64,000 nucleotides of DNA, taken from positions 83,995,216-84,059,215 of the forward strand of contig NC_080177.1 in the NCBI RefSeq assembly GCF_950295315.1, read 5' to 3'. The stretch's first letter is position 1; every line of letters starts with the position of its first letter. The DNA is from Erinaceus europaeus. Lineage: Eukaryota > Chordata > Mammalia > Eulipotyphla > Erinaceidae. Both the position numbers and the translations under genes were made by a program. Below, in pieces: positions 1 to 10,369 of the stretch. The notes under the pieces were generated by a model, which did not search any database, was not told the DNA's origin, and saw nothing but the letters and a program-made list of their open reading frames with translations.

Positions 1-440
1 GATTCAACCTGCCAGCACCCATGTCCAGTGGAGAAGCAATTGCAGAAGCCAGACCTCCCACCTTCTACACTCCATAAAGGTCTTTGGTCCATGCTCCCAG
101 AGGGGGAGAAATAATAGGGGAAGATGACCAGAGGGCTCTGAACTCCAACTCCATCAGAACCCAGAGAGAAAAAAGGAAAAAGGGAGGGACATTTGGATGC
201 AGTAATAGGTGTAGCTGTGACTTGAAAAGGAAGAAAATATATTTAAAAAGAGGGGGCAAATGTATACAAATATAAACAGATAGTTGTAGAAATAATAGTT
301 TGCCCATATCTGCAACCTCTATAGATTACAGTAGTGGGGCTGGGGATTCAGAACTCTGGTGGTGGGAACAGTGCAGAGTTGTACCCCAGATGTCTTGTAA
401 TTTTGTAAATCAATATTAAATCACTAATAAAAATTAAAAA
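1..440 (+). mobile_element. LINE D 3' end, long form, cut by window edge
   Basis: Starts inside the landmark CACCCATGTCCAGTGG / AGAAGCAATTGCAGAAGCC and ends with ATTAAATCACTAATAAAAAT and an A-rich tail, as do the other LINE D copies. It keeps the extra middle module (the GGAGAAATAATAGG to AGATAGTTGTAGAAATAATAG stretch) that short copies lack. The open frames on both strands here are shadows of this untranslated sequence. The family name is not known to me. Confidence 0.75.
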
Positions 441-1430
441 ACAAATAATTGAGAAAGAAAGAAATACTTATAAATGTATCAGTCAGATCCTACCTCATGT
501 TCTCTGGCACGTATGACAACTTCTATTAAAGTGAAATTCTAAAATAGCTTTTGTAAACACTGAATTTTTGTCTTTGCCAATGTGAAATTGTAAAGCTTTC
601 TTTTTTATCCATTCATTGCATCAAAACCTTGATTTCCTCAGATGCTAAATTATTAATGGTGCCTGGAAGTACTTCAAGATCAAAGCTTCCATTTTAAAAG
701 GTCTACATGTCAACCTGCAATCAGTCCTCGGATCCCCACTTTTATGCTTCATGACCTGACAAAATCATCATCTGAAACTGACCGTGGACTGGTTTCTAGA
801 TTTAGAGACAATGAATGCATTCAGGAATTAAGTGTAGACACAGACAGAAAAGGGAATCTTCTTTTTACATACTTTTCCTCTTTATGAGCACACGCAATAC
901 ATTTTTTGCTCTTCGGGTTAACAGAAAACATGGTTGTTATTGTCCATGCTGCTTTTTTCGGTCTGGTTCTTCTCAAAATATCTAAGACCAGTATTACACA
1001 GAATTTTCAGCAACAGAACTTTACTGCCACCATCTGAGCACACATGTCCAGTGCAAGTGGATTTCTTTTGACAAAGAAGTGTTGGGAAGGAAGGTAAGAA
1101 GAAGACTTTGTATTCCCTTGAATTCCATCCCTAACCACAACTCTATTTCTAATTCTAATCCAATTCTAATCAATAATGCTACCAGGGCAATAGCAGCCCT
1201 CTCTTCGTGAAATAATATCAAACACCTCCTAAGTCTGCAAGCCAGTGGTTCTTTCAGTCGTATAGACAAACCTAAATGGCTTTCTGCCAAGAATCTCATG
1301 TCCTGAAATATTGTTACTGAAATAATCAGTGAGCTGACCTAAGTAGGCTATCTAAAACTTCTAAGCTTTGCACCGGCGAATTCTTGTCCCAACATGCAAA
1401 GGAGTCTTCACAGTCATCTCTCTCCTCATT
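441..1430. other. No gene seen
   Basis: AT-rich sequence with no recognisable repeat, exon or RNA gene. The 92-codon minus-strand frame at 1021-1299 has no protein family features. Confidence 0.6.
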
Positions 1431-1449
1431 TCTCCTCCTCCTCCTCCTC

Positions 1450-1488
<39 letters not shown>
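1431..1488. repeat. (CTC)n(CT)n microsatellite
   Basis: About 8 CTC units run straight into about 17 CT units. It generates Leu/Ser and Arg/Glu low-complexity frames that should not be called genes. Confidence 0.95.
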
Positions 1489-1490
<2 letters not shown>

Positions 1491-1576
1491 AGAAATCCAT
1501 GCACATGCAGCTTCAACCCTCAGTTCCACCACTCCAAACCGCTTTTTCATTCAGATAGAGCAAAAGAGATACATAG

Positions 1577-1896
1577 AGGGGGCTGGGCGGTATCGCACCA
1601 GGTTAAGTGCAGGTGGCACGAAGTGCAAGGATCAGCATAAGGATAACAGCATAAGTTCAAGCCCCCGGCTCCCTACCTGCAGGGAGGGTCACTTCACAGG
1701 CTATGAAGCAGGTCTGCAGGCATCTTTCTCTCCCCCTTTCTGTCCTTCCCTTCTCTCTCCATTTCTCTCTGTCCTATCCAACAACAATAACAATAACATC
1801 TAGGGCAATAAAATGGGGAAAATAGCCTCCAGGAGCAATGGATTTGCAGTGCAGGCACTGAACCCCAGTGATAACCCTGAAGGGGAGAAAATAGAG
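1577..1896 (+). mobile_element. A-long SINE with 12-bp target duplication
   Basis: A tRNA-like head, pyrimidine body, AACAATAAC linker and the CCTCCAGGAGCAATGG ... ATAACCCTGAAGG end module are all present. The copy is flanked by perfect direct repeats AGAGATACATAG at 1565-1576 and 1897-1908, so both ends are certain. The B-box region is disturbed by an insertion, so this copy is probably not transcribed. Confidence 0.93.
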
Positions 1897-2070
1897 AGAG
1901 ATACATAGTGAGGAAGAGACACATGGAGGTTCCCCTGGTGTGTTGGCACTTCCATGGGGGCCAGTCCCATGCCTCATCTTTACATAGCCAGGTATTCTCC
2001 TTACCTGCGGAGCTCTCTCTCTGATGCTCCATATCTAGCTCTTACACACCTGTCTCTTAAAGAGGTGACA

Positions 2071-2275
2071 TATTCTTTTTATTTCTTTCTTGGGGGATTA
2101 GTGGTTTACAGTCAACAGTAAAATACAATAGTCTGTCCACGTGTAACATTTCTCAGTTTTCCACATAACAGTTCAACCCCCACTAGGCCTTCCTCTGTCA
2201 TCTGAACTCCCACCCCACCCCGGAGGCTTTTGCTTTCTTGCAGTCCACCGACTCCAGTCCAAGTTTTGCCTAGTA
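2071..2275 (-). mobile_element. L1 3' end, 5'-truncated
   Basis: Read on the minus strand it ends TGTGGAAAACTGAGAAATG, then ACTGTAAACCACTAATCCC and AAATAAAAAG, the same 3' terminus as the L1 copies at 14660-15090 and 24484-24780. Only 3'UTR is present. Confidence 0.8.
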
Positions 2276-3026
2276 TTAAATGGACAACATAATTTGTGAA
2301 GATGTCCCAGACTTAAGCCACATAGAACAGTCACCAATACAATGTAAACTCCAAGACCCCCCCCTAGGACTACCACACAGAGCCTCCTGAAAGAAAGTCT
2401 GGGCAAAGAAAACCCCAGTTTACAGCCAGAGTTGACAATCACCAGCATATTCCTGACCCTTCATCCACTCAATGAGGAACAGGTCTAAATAAACAACAGC
2501 ACTAAAGAGAGACCCTGAGGCTCTGGAGCCCTGCAGGGAGAGTATGGAGCCGGGCACACTGCAGAGGCTGTCTCTCTGGGAGCCCCTCCAGCCTGCAAGT
2601 CTTTGGCATACTTCTTTGCTCTCTTGAATAATTGAGCATGAGCAAGATGAGAGTGCTGCTTCAATGGGGGGAAAATCCTCTAAAGATAATAAGAAAAATA
2701 ACTCCAGTCTATTTCCATTTCATACCTGCCCCATTTAACCTAAATTCTTTTAACATGAACTTATGAGAACTGAAAATATCTTTACTGTGTGTCAAATATG
2801 ACCTATTTTGTGCATTCCCATGACTTTAATATTCTCTCCAGACATAGAGAGCATAAGTAAAGAATATTTTAAGTAAAGTTAAAATACATTTTAAGTTGTT
2901 TGTGTGTTTGGCTTAGTATGTATAGCACATATTATGGTAAGATTTCCAATTGTTCCTCTAACTTTGTAAATATTTTTCTTATCTCCTTTTTGATATTAAT
3001 TTTAGGTTTCTTTTAGTGTCTTTTGA
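2276..3026. other. No gene seen
   Basis: No repeat or exon recognised. A short C run is present near 2357. The sequence becomes AT-rich towards the LINE D start. Confidence 0.6.
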
Positions 3027-3042
3027 AAAAGGTTAGCCCACC

Positions 3043-3805
3043 TGGGATTGGATTGACTTGCCAATACCCATGTCCAACAGAGAAGCAATTACAGAAGCCA
3101 GAACTTCCACCTTCTGCTCCCCCAAAAGAATTTTGATCCATACCCCAGTAGGAGGAATGATAGGAGGAAGATGGCCAAAGGGCTCTGAACTCCAACTCCA
3201 TCAGAACCCAGAGAGAGAGGAGGAAAAAGCGAGGGATATTTGGATGTAGTAACAGGTATAGGTGTGACTTGGAAAGGAAGAGAAGATGGAACCATGGAGA
3301 AAAAATGGGCACATCTATAAAAAACACAGATAGGGGGGTCGGGCGGTGGCGCAGTGGGTTAAGTGCATGTGGTGCAAAGTGCAGGAACCGGCTCCCCACC
3401 TGCAGGGGAGTCGCTTCACAGGTGGTGAAGCAGGTCTGCAGGTGTCTATCTTTCTCTCCCCCTCTCTGTCTTCCCCTCCTCTCTCCATTTCTCTCTGTCC
3501 TGTCCAACAACAAACAACATCAACAATGGCAATAATAATAACCACAATGAGGCTACAACAAAAAGGGGGAAAAAATGGCCTCCGGGAGTGGTGGATTCAT
3601 GGTGCAGGCACCGAGCCCAGCAATAACCCTGGAGGGAAAAGGAAAAAAAAGTACAGATAGTTACAGAAATAATAGTGAACCCATATCTGTAACCTTAGAA
3701 CTGCTGTAGCTTACAATAGAGGGACTGGAGATTCAGAACGCTAGTGGTAAGAACGGTGTGGAGTTGTACCTCTGTTATCTGGTGATTTTGTCCAGTAAAC
3801 CTCAA
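3043..3805 (+). mobile_element. LINE D 3' end, long form, split by a SINE
   Basis: Both halves (3043-3333 and 3653-3805) align with the long LINE D form at 1-440. The 3' end fades at GTGATTTTGTCC without the usual ATTAAATCACTAATAAA tail, so the junction with the next LINE D segment is abnormal (see findings). Confidence 0.75.
3334..3652 (+). mobile_element. A-long SINE lacking its B box
   Basis: Inserted in LINE D with direct repeats ACAGATAG at 3326-3333 and 3653-3660. The A-box region GTGGCGCAGTGGG is good. The segment that should hold GGTTCGAGCCC is missing: the sequence runs from GTGCAGGAACCGG directly into CTCCCCACCTGC. The tail (ACATCAACAATGGCAATAAT) closely matches the copy at 58243-58590, so both probably belong to one young subfamily. 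Confidence 0.93.
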
Positions 3806-4019
3806 CACGCTTCACTTCAGACTGTGGCCACAGACGCCAGGCCTGTGCTGTCAGCCCTTCAGCTCATTACTCTGGTGAGACCATTCCTAGATCACAGGAC
3901 TCCTTCACTCCATTTCAGGTGGTGCACAATCCTAACAAAGCCACAGAACTTACATATAGACCAGCGCCCGTGAGGCAGAGCACGTGCGCACATGTATCCA
4001 TAAGTCAGGGGAAAATATA

Positions 4020-5307
4020 CACCTTAACGCAAATGTGCACGGTAGTCTGCAGTGACTCAGTAAGTGCAGCAGGCAAGTAGAAAGACCTCAAAAAGACACC
4101 ATAAAGTACTTAATCAAATAGCTTCTACTTAGACCTCGATAACCTCCTCACCTACTTCCTATTTCACTTCCCTCAATCACTCCAAGGCTAAACTTGTCAG
4201 ACAAGGTAAGGACAACAAAAATTGGATAAGGGCAAGAGACCGGCACACTTTAACGATGGCTCTTTTGGTTATTACCAGGCCATCCCATCACCTGGGGCCC
4301 TAGTCAGGAAGTCCTGGGATTCGCACACAGACATGATGGGTCTAGACCTCTAACAGATCCCTCTCTCCACTGTCACTGGTCATCTCCGTCAGGAACAACA
4401 TAATGGGACCCTACAGGACCTTGCCATCAATGTGGATCAGCCATGGTAAGAACTGCCCCATTCTCTGAGGGGAGGTTGGACCAAAATCCTCTACCACTCG
4501 CTCAAGGAAGATAGACTCGGCAATGCATACCGTCTAGAATGTCCCTGGCTAAGACCACAGAACTTGAGCTCAGACCTCCAGGAATGCAGAGGTCACACAG
4601 GCTTCTGCACTGAATATGGGCCCCAGATCAAATCAGCGGCATTTACAGTTAACAATATTTATATACTTTTCCCATATTGGGGAGCTACTCTCTTCCCTGA
4701 TCCAGCTTTCTGGTCATTCCAGCTCTGACACCACCTCCCCAGACAATGCCTTGGGTCCACCTGCATGTTGGCTATCAGGTTCAGGCAAAAATTAGTAAAG
4801 TCATGGGCCCCCTTGGAATAGACCTACTAGCTTTTTCCAAAATGGAGACCCCCAAAATCTCATCTGTTATATTCTTGCCTTTAGGTTCCTAGTTATTAAA
4901 CAATTTGTTCTGCTTTGTATCTTAATGCTTTTTAGACACAAAGTTGCAGATGTTACCATGATGCCAACCTGACTTCTCCCGGGAGACGACCTTACCAACC
5001 TCCCCTCCCCAGAGCCCTGCCCCACTAGGGACAGACAGACACAGGCTGGTGGTGTGGATCCACCTGCCAACACCCATGTCCAGCGGAGAAGCAATGACAG
5101 AAGCCACAACTCCCACCTTCTGCTCCCCATAAAGATCTTTGGTCCAACCTCCCAGAGGGATAAAGAACAGGGAAGCTTCCGATGGAGGGGATGGGACAGG
5201 GAACTCTGGTGGTGGGAACTGTGTAGATATGTACCCCTCTTTATCCTATGGTCTTGTCAATTTTATTTTATAAATAAATTTTTTTAAATCACTAATAAAT
5301 TTTTAAT
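4020..5307 (+). mobile_element. LINE D, longest copy
   Basis: From about 4480 onward it matches the copies at 40440-41446 and 48729-49560 (landmarks GGAGCTACTCTCTTCCCTGATCC, split here as GGAGCTACTC / TTCCCTGATCC, and GCCCTGCCCCACTAGGG). It ends in the short 3' form with TTTATAAATAAATT. The part upstream of about 4400 has no partner in the window, so the 5' limit is uncertain. No reading frame of note. Confidence 0.65.
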
Positions 5308-5511
5308 GAAAAAAGATTAGCCCACCACCACAAAAGAGAATTAGTGCTTTATTTTCCTTGTTTCGTTTTTCAGTTCCTTTATTCTATCACTTTCAGGGGG
5401 TGGCTGATGGTTTTCAGTGAAACTGAGGACACACAGGTACAGCATCTCACCTTTCTATGCTGGTGTCTGAAGAACACTCTCATCCCCACATACGCCTGTT
5501 TCCATCACCTT

Positions 5512-5640
5512 TTTTAAAGATTTGTGTGAGAGAGAAGTCAGAGCATGACTCTGGGACCTGTGATGTGGGGAATCAAACAAGTAGCCTCAGACGTGCAAGC
5601 CCCCCACTCTGCCAGCGGGGCAGTGCCATCAGCGGCTTTC
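5512..5640 (-). mobile_element. Degraded tRNA-derived SINE fragment
   Basis: The stretch with GAGAGAAGTCAGAGCATGAC ... GGGGAATCAAACAAGTAGCC resembles an inverted SINE with a B-box-like GATTCCCC complement. Highly diverged, and the family is uncertain. Confidence 0.4.
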
Positions 5641-5663
5641 TCCACTTCTTGACAACCCCCCGC

Positions 5664-6034
5664 CACACACACACACACTCACACACAGACATACACATTC
5701 CCACACATACACACACATACATACATACATACATACATACATACACATACACACAGAGAGGCACACACACATACACTCACACACATACACACAGAGAGAT
5801 ACACATGAACATACGCACATGCACACACAGAGACACACATCACACATATACACACACTCAGACACAGAAACACATATACACACATACACACAGAGACACA
5901 CACACTTTGACAAACACATAAACACACACTCACACACACATACACACTTATACACACACAGAGACAGACACAGAGACACACACATACACACAGACACACA
6001 CACAGACACACAGACACAGACAGACACAGACACG
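5664..6034. repeat. Complex CA-rich array (CACA, ACAT, ACAG units)
   Basis: About 370 bp of alternating CA with interspersed ACAT (seven in a row near 5716-5745) and ACAGAGA units. It yields long His/Thr and Cys/Val frames on both strands (up to 154 codons) that are not genes. Confidence 0.95.
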
Positions 6035-6234
6035 CCACTAGCCTTGGCCCACTCAACCCTGATCCCAGCTCACCTAGCACTAACCTTCCTTCAGCTCTCA
6101 CCTGGTTCTTCTAGCCTCCTGCTCACAGGTGATCACAACCTGTCCTAATGAGCACCCACGAATCCTTAAAATACCTCTACCTCTCTGAGATGGGACTGTG
6201 TTCTTGACAATAAGAAACTGGCTTCATCAGACTG

Positions 6235-6460
6235 GGGGCATGGCTCAACCTGCCAATATCCACACCCAGCAATTATAGAAACCACCTTGCTCCCCACAGA
6301 GAATTGTGGTCCAGACTCCCAGAGGGATGGAGAGTAGGGAAGCTTCCAATGGAGGGGATGGGAAACAGAACTCTACTGGTAGGAACTGTGTAGAATTATA
6401 CCCCTGTTACCTTACAACCTTCTCAACCGTTATTAAATCACTAATAAAAAACTCAAAAAG
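6235..6460 (+). mobile_element. LINE D 3' end, short form
   Basis: Runs from CAACCTGCCAATATCCAC to ATTAAATCACTAATAAAAAA. Imperfect flanking repeats (GAAACTGGCTTCA before, GAAGCTGGTTTCA after) support a 5'-truncated retrotransposition event. Confidence 0.75.
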
Positions 6461-6747
6461 AAGGAAGCTGGTTTCACAAAATAGAGTTTTCTACTGTGGG
6501 AAGTTAATTTATGCTGAGCTGCGAAAGGGAGAGAAGCTAAAAGGAAGGGGGTGAATGAGGACAGATAGCAGGCTTCACAGAGTGAGGGCTGGTTCTCTAC
6601 ACAGCAAGGCTCTCCACTGGCTTTGCTAGCTGATGTCATCTCCTGGCAGATACTTAGCAAAGGAAGATGTGGCCATGCTTCTACCTATGGACAAACTAAA
6701 GTCCTTGGGAAAATAGTAATATACTTTTGTTTGAGTCCTGATGTGAT

Positions 6748-6771
6748 ATTATTATTATTATTATTATTATT
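6748..6771. repeat. (ATT)8 microsatellite
   Basis: Eight perfect ATT units. Confidence 0.95.
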
Positions 6772-6884
6772 GCAAAGTAGAACAGTGCACTGGTGTCCCC
6801 TCTTTTTAGGTGTATAAATGTTTGGTTGGGGGTAGAAAGACAGAATCTTGGGTATTTATTATTATGCGAAAAAATAAATAACAT

Positions 6885-7007
6885 GGGGTGGGCCAGGTGG
6901 TGGAACACCTGGTTGAGTGCACACATTACACTGCCTACAGATCCGGGTTCAAGCCCAAGGTCTCCAGCTGCAGGCAGGAAGCTTCATAAGTGGTAAAGCA
7001 GTGTTAC

Positions 7008-7039
<32 letters not shown>

Positions 7040-7100
7040 CCATTCCCTCTCAACTCCTCTCTGTCTTTATCCAAAATAAATAATATGTATTAAAAAACAA
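6885..7100 (+). mobile_element. Type B SINE with internal (CT)n
   Basis: Head GGGCCAGGTGGTGGAACACC, B-box GGTTCAAGCCC, body, (CT)n at about 7010-7037 and an AAAATAAATAAT tail. Direct repeats AAATAACAT at 6876-6884 and 7101-7109 define the insertion. Confidence 0.92.
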
Positions 7101-7205
7101 AAATAACATTACTGGTCCTATTATGACCGTGAGATAAGGTTATCTAATTAAATAATACCATGTACAAAATTACCTCAAGAAGTATCATTGTGCTATCTCC
7201 TCAAA

Positions 7206-7330
7206 GCTGAGGAGATAGCACAATGGTTATGCAAACCACTTTCATGCCTGAAGCTCTGCAGTCCCAGATTCCATCCCCAGCACCATCAGCCAGAGCTGAG
7301 CAGGGCTCCGGAAAAATAAATGAAACAAGT
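7206..7330 (+). mobile_element. Type C SINE
   Basis: GAGGAGATAGCACAATGGTTATGC, B-box-like ATTCCATCCCC and CAGAGCTGAGCAGGGCTCC are diagnostic. The tail is AAATAAATGAAA. Confidence 0.85.
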
Positions 7331-7700
7331 ATATAGATATTAGTCCTGAAACTATAAAACACATAGAAGAAAACATAGGTAAAATAATTTAGGACCTGAC
7401 CATGAAAGATGCATTCGGAGACTCATTCCTGTGAGCAAGTGAAACTGAGACAAGATGGAGTACATGGGGTGCCATCAAATTGAAAAGTTTCTACACATTG
7501 AAAAGAAACTCCACAAGGATAAACAGGCAACTCAGCAAGTAGCAGAAGACATTAGCACATCACTCATCTAACAAGAAATTAATATCCTCCATCTGTAAAG
7601 AGCTCATGCGACTCAACAATAAGAACAGCAATAACACAATTTAAAGCAGGCAAGATAATTGAGTAGACAGCTTAAAGCAGACAGACATATGACCCACAGG
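7331..7700 (+). mobile_element. Old L1 ORF2 C-terminal fragment, part 1
   Basis: Carries the L1 ORF2 3' landmarks: AAACATAGGTAAAATAATTT, ATCAAATTGAAAAGTTTCTAC and ACAAGAAATTAATATCC. No long frame survives. It continues at 8086 after an unidentified insertion. Confidence 0.8.
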
Positions 7701-8085
7701 CAGATTTCACAGAGGGCCGCAGCCACAGGGCATGCTGGGACATGGGGGGGTCAAGCCGCCTTTCTCCAGTGTTCTGTCCGTTCGGAGTTCATAGGAGCTG
7801 GCAGTCCCCTATGAGCTCAGCATTTAGTTGCTCGTGGAAAGTTTTCATTAAGGTTGGGGTGAGGGGGCGATTATCAGTGGCCTGGGCAACTGTGTAGAGC
7901 CAAGAGTCACATAATATGCAGAACAGATCTAAAAGCACTGAATGCAAACTCAGTTTTCCATTAAATAGATGTTAAAATATGTGTCATCTATATTGCCTTT
8001 CAGCTTGAGAGAAGCCCGACCCTGACAATAATTAATATAATGGCTTGATTTATTTCGAAAAAAAAATGCCCCCCTTATCATTACA
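7701..8085. other. Unidentified insertion inside an old L1
   Basis: L1 sequence stops near 7700 and resumes near 8086 (TTGCAACCACGATGAGAGG). The intervening 385 bp match no repeat I recognise and have no long frame. It could be a diverged LTR or other old repeat. Confidence 0.45.
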
Positions 8086-8650
8086 GAAATTGCAACCACG
8101 ATGAGAGGCTCAACCCATGAGAGTGTCCTACAACAACAAAACAGAAAATGACAAGTGTTGGCCAAAATGTGGAGAAAAGGAACCCTTTCACCACGGAGGA
8201 CAATGCAACAGCACAGCCCTATGGAGATCAGCAGGGCGAGTGCTCAAACAAACAGAGATGGAAGCACGTTGTGATCTAGGAATACCACTCCAGGGCATAT
8301 GTGTAAACCCTGATTCAAGGGGTATGTGCACCCAGCCTGATGTTCGTACTCGTTTTATCCAGTTTCCCAAGAGTGGAAAGCAACCTAAGTATCTACCAAC
8401 AGATGACTTGATAAAGAAGTTATAGGATATAAAATCAAGGAGATGCTACTCTACAATTTCAAAGACGACATTGTGACTTTCAGGACAAAAAAAAAAAAAA
8501 AAAGGATGAAACTGGTGGTGTGGTGGTGGTTATGCTTTGCAAAGAGTAAGTGAAAATAATGACCAGATGGTTTCACTCCTAAGTGGAATATCAGTCATGG
8601 GAACACATGAACTTGTTAGTTTGTTCTGAAGCTGGACAGCACTCACTTCA
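8086..8650 (+). mobile_element. Old L1 ORF2 C-terminal fragment, part 2
   Basis: Landmarks ACAAGTGTTGGCCAAAATG, GGAATACCACTCCAGGGC, CAACAGATGACTTGATAAAG and GTGGAATATCAGTCATGGG follow mammalian L1 ORF2 order. The frame at 8117-8425 (102 codons) is a remnant of ORF2, not a gene. Confidence 0.85.
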
Positions 8651-8721
8651 GCGGGAGGAATCTGAGGGTTCCAGGAAGCAGCTCCTATCTAAAAGCACCG
8701 CCCTGATTAAAAAATTTAAAA

Positions 8722-8811
8722 AAGAAGAAGAAGAAGAAGGAGGAGGAGGAGGAGGAGGAGGAGGAGGAGGAGGAGGAGGAGGAGGAGGAGGAGAAGGAGA
8801 AGGAGAAGAAA
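8722..8811. repeat. (GAA)n(GGA)n purine microsatellite
   Basis: Five GAA units, about 18 GGA units, then mixed GGAGAA. It lies at the 3' end of the L1 fragment, consistent with growth from its A-rich tail. The Glu/Gly frame is spurious. Confidence 0.95.
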
Positions 8812-9228
8812 CTTTAGTCTCTGCAATTTCCTACCTGGGAACTCACCCAGTATTTCACAATCCTATGAACACTATTTCCCCAAGGTTTTCACATCTTATT
8901 ACCATCAGCTAAAGTGATCCTTTATGACAAGGAAATCCTTTGGTTAGGACTTATGGCCTCATTTCATAAAAGAGGGAATATTACAACTGCAAAAGAGATA
9001 AAAAAAAAAAAAAAAAAGCACCAACACCTACCTCCTCCTAACTTGCTTCACCCTGCACTATTGAGCTCACAGAGTATCTGACAGCCGCACACAGTCCTTC
9101 CATCACAGTAATGGCAGAGAAAAGAACAGTGGAACAGGAGATGAGGGGGAACACGGAAACACTGGTCACTGTATCTTTCTACAGGAGGTGCCCGCGATGG
9201 AAGGCGGAAAACTGCACGGGGCAGGGAG

Positions 9229-9409
9229 TTGGGCGGTAGCGCAGCGGGTTAAGCGCAGGTGGCATAAAGCGCAAGGACCGGCCTAAGGATCCCGGTTCAA
9301 GCCCCCAGCTTCCCTCCTGCAGGGGAGTCGTTTCACAAGCAGTGAAGCAGGTCTGCAGGTGTCTGTCTTTCTCTCCCCCTCTCTGTCTTCCCCTCCTCTC
9401 TCCACTTCT
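9229..9409 (+). mobile_element. Type A SINE, 3'-truncated, fused to inverted type C
   Basis: Intact A box (GCGGTAGCGCAGCGGG) and B box (GGTTCAAGCCC). The body stops at CTCTCCACTTC and switches directly into an inverted type C SINE, with no tail between. Confidence 0.88.
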
Positions 9410-9500
9410 TATGGTGGTGCGGGGGGTTGAACCTGGGCCTTCGGAGCCTCAGGCATGACAGTCTGCTTACATAACCATTATGCTGTCTACCCTTGCCCCT
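9410..9500 (-). mobile_element. Type C SINE fragment
   Basis: The minus strand gives AGACAGCATAATGGTTATG, then GCCTGAGGCTCCGAAGGCC and GGTTCAACCCCCC. It lacks the 3' half and abuts the type A fragment. Confidence 0.8.
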
Positions 9501-9756
9501 GAGGAGTCTTCATAAGGCGAAGACGGCCTTTTACAAACCCACAGCGCATCTTCTCCAACCCTCCTTCCTTTCCTTTCTTCTCTTCGTCCCTTGGCGGGTA
9601 AGGGTATGAAAAGGAGCGCCAGAAAGAAGGACGCTGCTTTTTCCTGATGTTTGCCAACCTCTCTGGAGCTGCCGCCACAGATTCCTATTTGTCTTTTGTT
9701 TGTTGTTCTGTCTCTCACGGTATCTTTAACTGAATCTGCAAAAGCTGAGATGTTCC

Positions 9757-10030
9757 ATGAGCAGTGGAGCAGGGCTGCAAGTGTCTCTTTACTTTTTTCC
9801 CTCTCTGTCTCCCCCTTCCCTGTCAGTTTCACTGTTTATCAGAGAGAGAAAGGAGGAAAGGATGGAGGGAGGAAGGAAGGAAAGAAGGAAGAAAGAGAGG
9901 GAGGAAGGGAGGAAGGAAAGAAGGAAGAAAGGGATGGAGGGAGGGATGGCAACCATGAATGGTGGATTCCTTGGACAGACACTGAGCCCCAACAATAACC
10001 CTGGTAGTAATGGAAAGAAAGAAAGAAAGA
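9757..10030 (+). mobile_element. A-long SINE relic expanded by GGAA repeats
   Basis: Begins in the body (AGCAGTGGAGCAGGGCTGC), then has about 120 bp of GGAA/GGGA repeats where the A-rich linker should be, then the A-long end module (GAATGGTGGATTCC ... AACAATAACCCTGG) and a GAAA tail. Frames of up to 115 codons across it are spurious. Confidence 0.78.
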
Positions 10031-10135
10031 AAGAAAGAGAGAAATAAGGGAAGAAGGAAAGAAAAATGAAGGAAGGAAGGAAGATGGAGGGAGAGATGAA
10101 GGGAGGGAGAAAGTAGGAAGCAAAGAAGGAGGGGA
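10031..10135. repeat. GAAA/GGAA purine tract
   Basis: Continuous purine-rich continuation of the SINE tail, with AAGAAGGAAAGAAAAATGAA and GGAAGGAAGGAAG blocks. Confidence 0.85.
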
Positions 10136-10145
10136 AGAGATCATT

Positions 10146-10369
10146 TATTTGTCAATTTTTTATTATCTTTATTTATTTATTTATTGGGTAGAGACAGCCA
10201 GAAATTGAGAGGAGGAGGGGTAGATAGAGAGGGGAGGGACAGAGAGACACCTGCAAACCTGCTCATTACTTGCAAAACTTTCTCCCTGCAGATGGGGACC
10301 AGGGGCTCGAACCCAGGTCCTTGTGCACTGTAATATGTGCACTCAACCAGGTGTGCCACCACCTGGCCC
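10146..10369 (-). mobile_element. Type B SINE
   Basis: The minus strand reads GGGGCCAGGTGGTGGCACACC, then GGTTCGAGCCC, CTGCAGGG and CAATAAATAAATAAA. Near-matching flanks AAGAGATCAT and AAGAGATGAT suggest a slightly decayed target duplication. Confidence 0.9.

Noticed and set aside
3013..3513. 166-codon minus-strand frame and many look-alikes with MERGGEDREGERK / CRPASPPVKRLPCRWG motifs (11340, 16207, 22845, 26011, 58129, 58976)
   Set aside because: They are all the complement of the type A SINE body. The recurring peptide reflects repeat copies, not a gene family.
5664..6034. CRISPR-like array
   Set aside because: There are no constant repeats with unique spacers; it is simple sequence in a mammalian genome.
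5457..6148. Long His/Thr-rich and Cys/Val-rich frames
   Set aside because: Translations of a CA microsatellite, open on both strands because the repeat has no stop codons.
8117..8425. 102-codon frame as a possible gene
   Set aside because: Its motif order follows L1 ORF2; it is a relic.
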